Below, one piece after another: positions 59,909 through 64,000 of a stretch of 64,000 nucleotides of DNA (within the stretch, counting starts at the first letter, position 1; every line of letters begins with the position of its first letter). The DNA lies in NCBI GenBank assembly GCA_025201365.1, contig JAIXMF010000002.1:1550001-1614000 (forward strand), read 5' to 3'. The position numbers and the translations under genes are program-made. A model generated the notes under the pieces. The model searched no databases, was not told the DNA's origin, and worked only from the letters and a program-made list of their open reading frames with translations. This DNA is from Syncephalis plumigaleata (lineage: Eukaryota; Zoopagomycota; Zoopagomycetes; Zoopagales; Piptocephalidaceae).

Positions 59909-60124
59909 CATGTCTATCAATTCGAGTCAAGAGTAATTTCTTCACTATACTCAACAACAACAACAACAACACTCACTCACTCATTCACCTTCAGAACGAT
60001 CGACAATCTCCACTCATAAAACAACTAAAGCAGGATCTTTAGGCGACATACATTTGACATTTCAAAAGTGTTTTTGACTTTTTGAAACGAACGATATCAA
60101 CAACTACAACAACCATCTCTAAAA

Positions 60125-61060
60125 ATGACTCGCTGCACTTCTTTCTTCGGTATGTCAATCTGCGCTGCTGTTTTAGTAGCACTCTCGGCAGTCTCCAGCG
60201 TATCAGCTAATGGTTATATGAGCTATCCACCACCACGCGGTATCGAGAAGGCCTCCTACAAAGTGGACGATCTCAAGAGCCCGAACACACGTGGCGTTTG
60301 CCGTGGCGAGCCAGTCGGTCAAATCACTAAAATTGACCACGCAGTCACACTTCAATTTACGATTACCAAGCCACACACTGGTATGTGTAGCGTCTACATC
60401 ATGGATCCTAATCTTGGCAATGCCCGTAAGATTGCCTCAAAGATGAACTGCGCCTCTCACGATATGACAGGATCATGGGGCATCATCATCCCTTCGGACA
60501 TTAAGGGACGCAAGGTGTTGCGCTGGACTTGGGAGGCTGATCATATGCGTCCGCAAATCGAGCATTTCGAGCAATGTGCTGATGTCCAGATCGAGGGTAG
60601 TAGTGCTGGTCATCGTCGTCGCAATCATCGTCGTGGCTACACTATTAATGACGATGAGGAGGTTACCAAACGACTACAACGCCGTAATGACGAGGTAGCA
60701 CCCGCTGACAATGAAAGCTCCGAGGATGATGATGTCGAAGCTGATACCGCCAATGCTGGTGGTGCTGAATTTGTTACTACAGATGATGTCGAAGCTGATA
60801 CCGCCAATGCTGGTGGTGCTGAATCTGCTAGTTCTAATGGTGCTGCTGCTGTTGCCGCCAATGCTGCTGCTGCTGAATCTGCTAGTCCTAATGGTGGTGC
60901 TGCTGTTGCCGCTGCTCCTGGTGGTGGCAGCTGCACACCTGGTGAGTTCAAGTGTAACGGCAACCAGTTCGGTCAATGCAACCATGGCACATTTGTGTGG
61001 AGAAGCTGCAATTCTGGCACCACTTGCAAGTCAGCCGGTACCACCATCTACTGCGGTTAA
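60125..61060 (+). CDS. LPMO-like secreted protein with CBM19, N-terminal His replaced by Asn (copy 6)
   Basis: 311 residues, intronless. Signal peptide MTRCTSFFGMSICAAVLVAL ending SSVSA, then NGYMSYPPPRGIE. All five paralogues in the window have His at this first mature position; here the codon is AAT, so the copper-binding histidine brace cannot form normally. The other invariant His are kept (DHAV and PHTG). After the core come basic patches (HRRRNHRRG, KRLQRR; possible Kex2-type processing sites), two copies of DDVEADTANAGGAE, Ala-rich repeats, and a C-terminal CBM19 (CTPGEFKCNGNQFGQC to TTIYCG). A chitin-binding, non-oxidising protein is the simplest inference. Confidence 0.75.
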   Translation: MTRCTSFFGMSICAAVLVALSAVSSVSANGYMSYPPPRGIEKASYKVDDLKSPNTRGVCRGEPVGQITKIDHAVTLQFTITKPHTGMCSVYIMDPNLGNARKIASKMNCASHDMTGSWGIIIPSDIKGRKVLRWTWEADHMRPQIEHFEQCADVQIEGSSAGHRRRNHRRGYTINDDEEVTKRLQRRNDEVAPADNESSEDDDVEADTANAGGAEFVTTDDVEADTANAGGAESASSNGAAAVAANAAAAESASPNGGAAVAAAPGGGSCTPGEFKCNGNQFGQCNHGTFVWRSCNSGTTCKSAGTTIYCG

Positions 61061-62079
61061 GCAATTATGAAATACCTTGTTGAAGAACTTGTCTTCTCTC
61101 TCTCTCTCTCTCTCTGTTGCCTTTGTAATTTCGAAGGTTCTACCGATCAAATAAAAACCAAGAATTGACCAATCCTATCATAATTAAAAAATGTGCATGA
61201 TGTCATTGTGTTATTTTACTAATTAATCAGGGTTGCATCAACAAATAGCAAATATCTCCTGAAGTAGTGATGCTAAACTAGATCGTCATCATCATTAACC
61301 CTACATTAAGGAATAAGTGAAATTGCAAAGAGTGGAAACATTTTGGCAGTTGTGTAAGTCAGTGTAGGTATATCAAATGATTATTCATTGTCACAATACA
61401 CCTCAAATCTATGAGATCATTGTTCATATGGTTGGCATTACTCGATGTAGGAGGGAAGTGGATAGAGCATAGCGAGTGGGTTGGCTCGTACATGACGCGT
61501 AAGGTATTTGATATTCATGCCGGGCATATGAGGTACTTCTTAGCGATCATGGCGAGGGCGTAAAGTACTCTTATAGGGCGCATAGGGTACTGCTCACAAC
61601 AGATACTGGACCGCTAGTTATGGATTGCTTATGTTGCACGCTGCATTTATTTATAGATGGTATCCATTTTCATTTTCCAAATGGTCGATGGAGCATTCTT
61701 AATGAGTACTTTATCGGCAAATTTTAGCATGGCATCCAAAAACAAATATTTACAACCATGGTTCAGTTCAAATATGGCGGATGACACGCGTACTCTTATG
61801 GACTGCATGTGTCACTGTAAGAAGCTTAGAATTTTATCGTTGCATCTACAGCTATAAGTAGGCTATCAAAAGTGTCAACCGTTAGCTATCGATAGCAGTG
61901 TACGCTTTCTCCTCCTCTTTTTGCCGTAGTCAAGTCTCCCCATAGAACTACGTGTTTGAGCCATTCCATTTAGTATACGCAATACACTGCACTAGTCGTC
62001 GATATAGATCAGCACAAGTGTGGCTACAAGAATCAAGGTTATTGACGATATATCAACAAGTTACTCGACCAGGATAACC
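61061..62079. other. Intergenic with CT repeat
   Basis: A CT microsatellite lies at about 61093-61114. A 66-codon frame at 61657-61857, and a competing open stretch on the other strand there, have no recognisable features. No gene supported. Confidence 0.4.
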
Positions 62080-63372
62080 ATGAAATACAACACGACTTCA
62101 TTATCTGCAATCACACTATGTGTGTGCATGATGCTATCTCATCACACAAATGGCATGAATATGTGGGGTACACCATCTCCATTCATCAATAACAATCCGA
62201 ATCAAATGCCAATGGCAGGACAACAATGGAATCAACAGCCAAATACAAATATGCAATTTGGAAGTAATAACTGGAATAATGTAGCTGGATCAACGCTTCC
62301 GGTACTTCCAAGTAACCCTCAACCACCAGAGGAGATAACTCTAGGTACGACAATAGATCCAGGGACTAAGCGTTTATACATACATTTTCCCAAAAAGTAT
62401 AATCTTGAACCGATCCAATGGCCACTTAATTACGGATCTGCCCGATATCACAAGGAAATGAAGTGGGGCAATAAAAATGCCCTTGTAGCATGCTATAAGG
62501 GAAACGATCGATATGCAAATGCAAAGAGATTCTATGATGTAAGTTACAGCTATAACACTTGATATCATTGACTTACACCATCATCATTATTATTATTTAG
62601 TATGTCGATAGAATAAACGCTCCGTATAATAAGCAGAAATTAGATGCTATTTTATTTAAGCGTATAGCTAATGGCCAAACGGCCGATAAGGAAATAGGAT
62701 GCTTAATATTTATGCAACCTTTCAAATATGGTAACATGCAGGCTTTCATTGAACGAATGTCTACATTTGCTTCGACTAAACGATTACCGAGCATAGTTGC
62801 TCGAATCATGGATGGTACGTATATCAGTAGAAGCAACGATTTGAATAATAGCGCTAATCATAACACTGTTTAGCTATTTCAACCCTTAATGAAGTAGGAG
62901 TCGTGTACGGCAGCATTGTAGCAAGAAGTAAGTCATTGCTTTTATTATATGAATGAATTTAACCACTATCATAACAGATATTATGATTGCTGAAAATGCT
63001 ATGGAGCAGGTGTACGACATTAGACTACTTCACTTTGATCGTTCAACTATCCACGAGGATTTCAAAGAATTGAAGGCCAATTCCGATTTATCTCCAACCT
63101 CTAGGTTAACAGCAATCTATAACTCTTTTATTGATGATGTTCAAAGTACTAGCAATTTTATCGACTTACTATTCTCCAGCTATGGAGAAAAACTAGCCAA
63201 AGAATTTACACCTAATCCCACTATTACACCTGATGAGCTTATGAAACACAGCAAGAAACGAGAAGCTTTGAAAGCTTTAATGATTTCAATGGGCGAAGCT
63301 AACTCACCTCTGATGGTAATTAACTTCAAAATTACTTACCAATATGACCTAATAAGTGGAAAGTACGACTAG
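62080..63372 (+). CDS. Secreted pseudokinase-like protein
   Basis: Four exons: 62080-62538, 62601-62814, 62874-62927 and 62978-63372; about 373 residues. Start at 62080 gives a signal peptide (MKYNTTSLSAITLCVCMMLS, ending near HHTNG); the in-frame ATG at 62020 does not. An Asn/Gln/Pro-rich spacer follows. The C-terminal half follows kinase C-lobe logic: ISTLNEVGVVYGSIVARNIM parallels the usual LHxxGVVHGDIKPxNIM, and IRLLHFDRS parallels xKLIDFDxS. The catalytic-loop His and Asp are Tyr and Ser, and the metal-binding Asp of DFG/DFD is His, so catalysis is unlikely. I found no clear glycine loop. The kinase relation is inference from these motifs. Possible secreted effector or scaffold. Confidence 0.5.
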
Positions 63373-63537
63373 AGAATAGCCTACTTACTACGCTTAAGAT
63401 TCAACCAAAATGAAATAAACCATTTGTTTGAATGATTTTATATAGTAGCGAGCAAACAAATGCTTATTGATTGTGTATAAATGTCAAACATAAATCGATG
63501 TCAATAGCAATCGATGTAAAAGGATGATCGTGAAATA

Positions 63538-63766
63538 CAAGGCTTTTCCCTCTGATGAACGCAGTTAGCCATTTGTTTGTATGAATAAATAATAGCTATG
63601 ATGATAAACCTTACGTATTTAGATGTGGAAGCGATAACCCTCAGCTGCTAGGATCATGACAACTACTCAATAGTAATAACAATGCGATAATGGTGTTGAC
63701 AATTGTGCAAGATTATTTATTAATAAACACAAAGACTAGCTGTGTTAATCGACTGGAAAAATCCTG
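63538..63766. mobile_element. TIR element C, 229 bp, diverged
   Basis: TA at 63536-63537 and 63767-63768. The left end CAAGGCTTTTCC and inner GCAGTTAGCC match elements A and B. The right end has GACTGGAAAAATCCTG. Inner sequence around 63654-63725 (CTGCTAGGATCATGACAACT) matches the right part of element A near 9081. It is an old, short copy of the same family. Confidence 0.6.
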
Positions 63767-63976
63767 TAGTGCGAAACCACATTAATACGCAAACAGAAAC
63801 ACAAACACCAATGCACATCTCTCTATTTCTTTCTTTACATTGCAAACACTCCCCCCGTAAACAGTTGGATAGACTGCTAGGAAGGAGACACAACAACGAC
63901 TGGTTCCTTTTTCTTCTTTTTTCTACTGACTACACCCCTTGCATTTGTCTATTGACAGACACTAACCTATCACACC

Positions 63977-64000
63977 ATGAGTGAGTACAGCCGTGTTAAT
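63977..64000 (+). CDS. Start of an unidentified gene, cut by window end
   Basis: ATG at 63977 followed by eight open codons (MSEYSRVN), preceded by a pyrimidine-rich leader resembling those of other genes here. Too short to identify. Confidence 0.3.

Overview
This window looks like nuclear DNA of an early-diverging filamentous fungus. It is AT-rich, and most genes are cut by short introns of roughly 50-90 nt with GTAAGT-like donors and CTAAC/TTAG-like 3' ends. Fungal markers include TOK-type two-pore K+ channels, a CBM19 chitin-binding module, the 9.5 kDa complex I subunit, a DUF2470/DUF4499 membrane protein and a Ty3 LTR retrotransposon. Gemin7 and NRDE2 homologues, which many yeasts lack, suggest a basal lineage. 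Zoopagomycota- or Mucoromycota-like is a guess only.

Layout. 1-7.8 kb: two TOK-like channel genes on the minus strand (the first partial and frame-broken, the second mostly readable) around a frame-broken cytochrome P450. 8.1-9.2 kb: a TIR element. 9.5-12.8 kb: two small secreted LPMO-like genes and a peptidase inhibitor I78 gene, all minus strand. 12.9-18.65 kb: a whole-looking, very young Ty3/gypsy element. 18.7-27 kb: housekeeping genes (Cwc24, an armadillo protein, Nop10 and Bfr2/AATF), with a second TIR element. 28.5-38 kb: three more LPMO-like genes, a second I78 gene, Gemin7 and a DDT/PHD chromatin protein. 38.7-58.7 kb: a tail-anchored coiled-coil protein, ATP10, Mri1, a DUF1308 protein, DUF2470/4499 membrane proteins, an orphan carboxypeptidase exon, a sugar-nucleotide dehydratase, Nup43, the complex I 9.5 kDa subunit and NRDE2. 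60-64 kb: a sixth LPMO-like gene, a secreted pseudokinase-like gene, a third TIR element and the first codons of another gene.

The distinctive content is a six-member family of small LPMO-like secreted proteins. They share a core of about 130 residues but differ in tail: three carry CBM19, two have charged low-complexity tails, one has no tail. The copy at 60 kb has Asn in place of the otherwise invariant N-terminal His. A 2.2 kb unit (I78 gene, promoter, LPMO gene, 3' UTR) at 10.58-12.79 kb reappears at 29-30.9 kb as two half-units joined head to tail, a circular-permutation or tandem-recombination signature.

Single-base frame breaks occur in several conserved genes. Some may be assembly errors; their density in the P450 points to real decay there.
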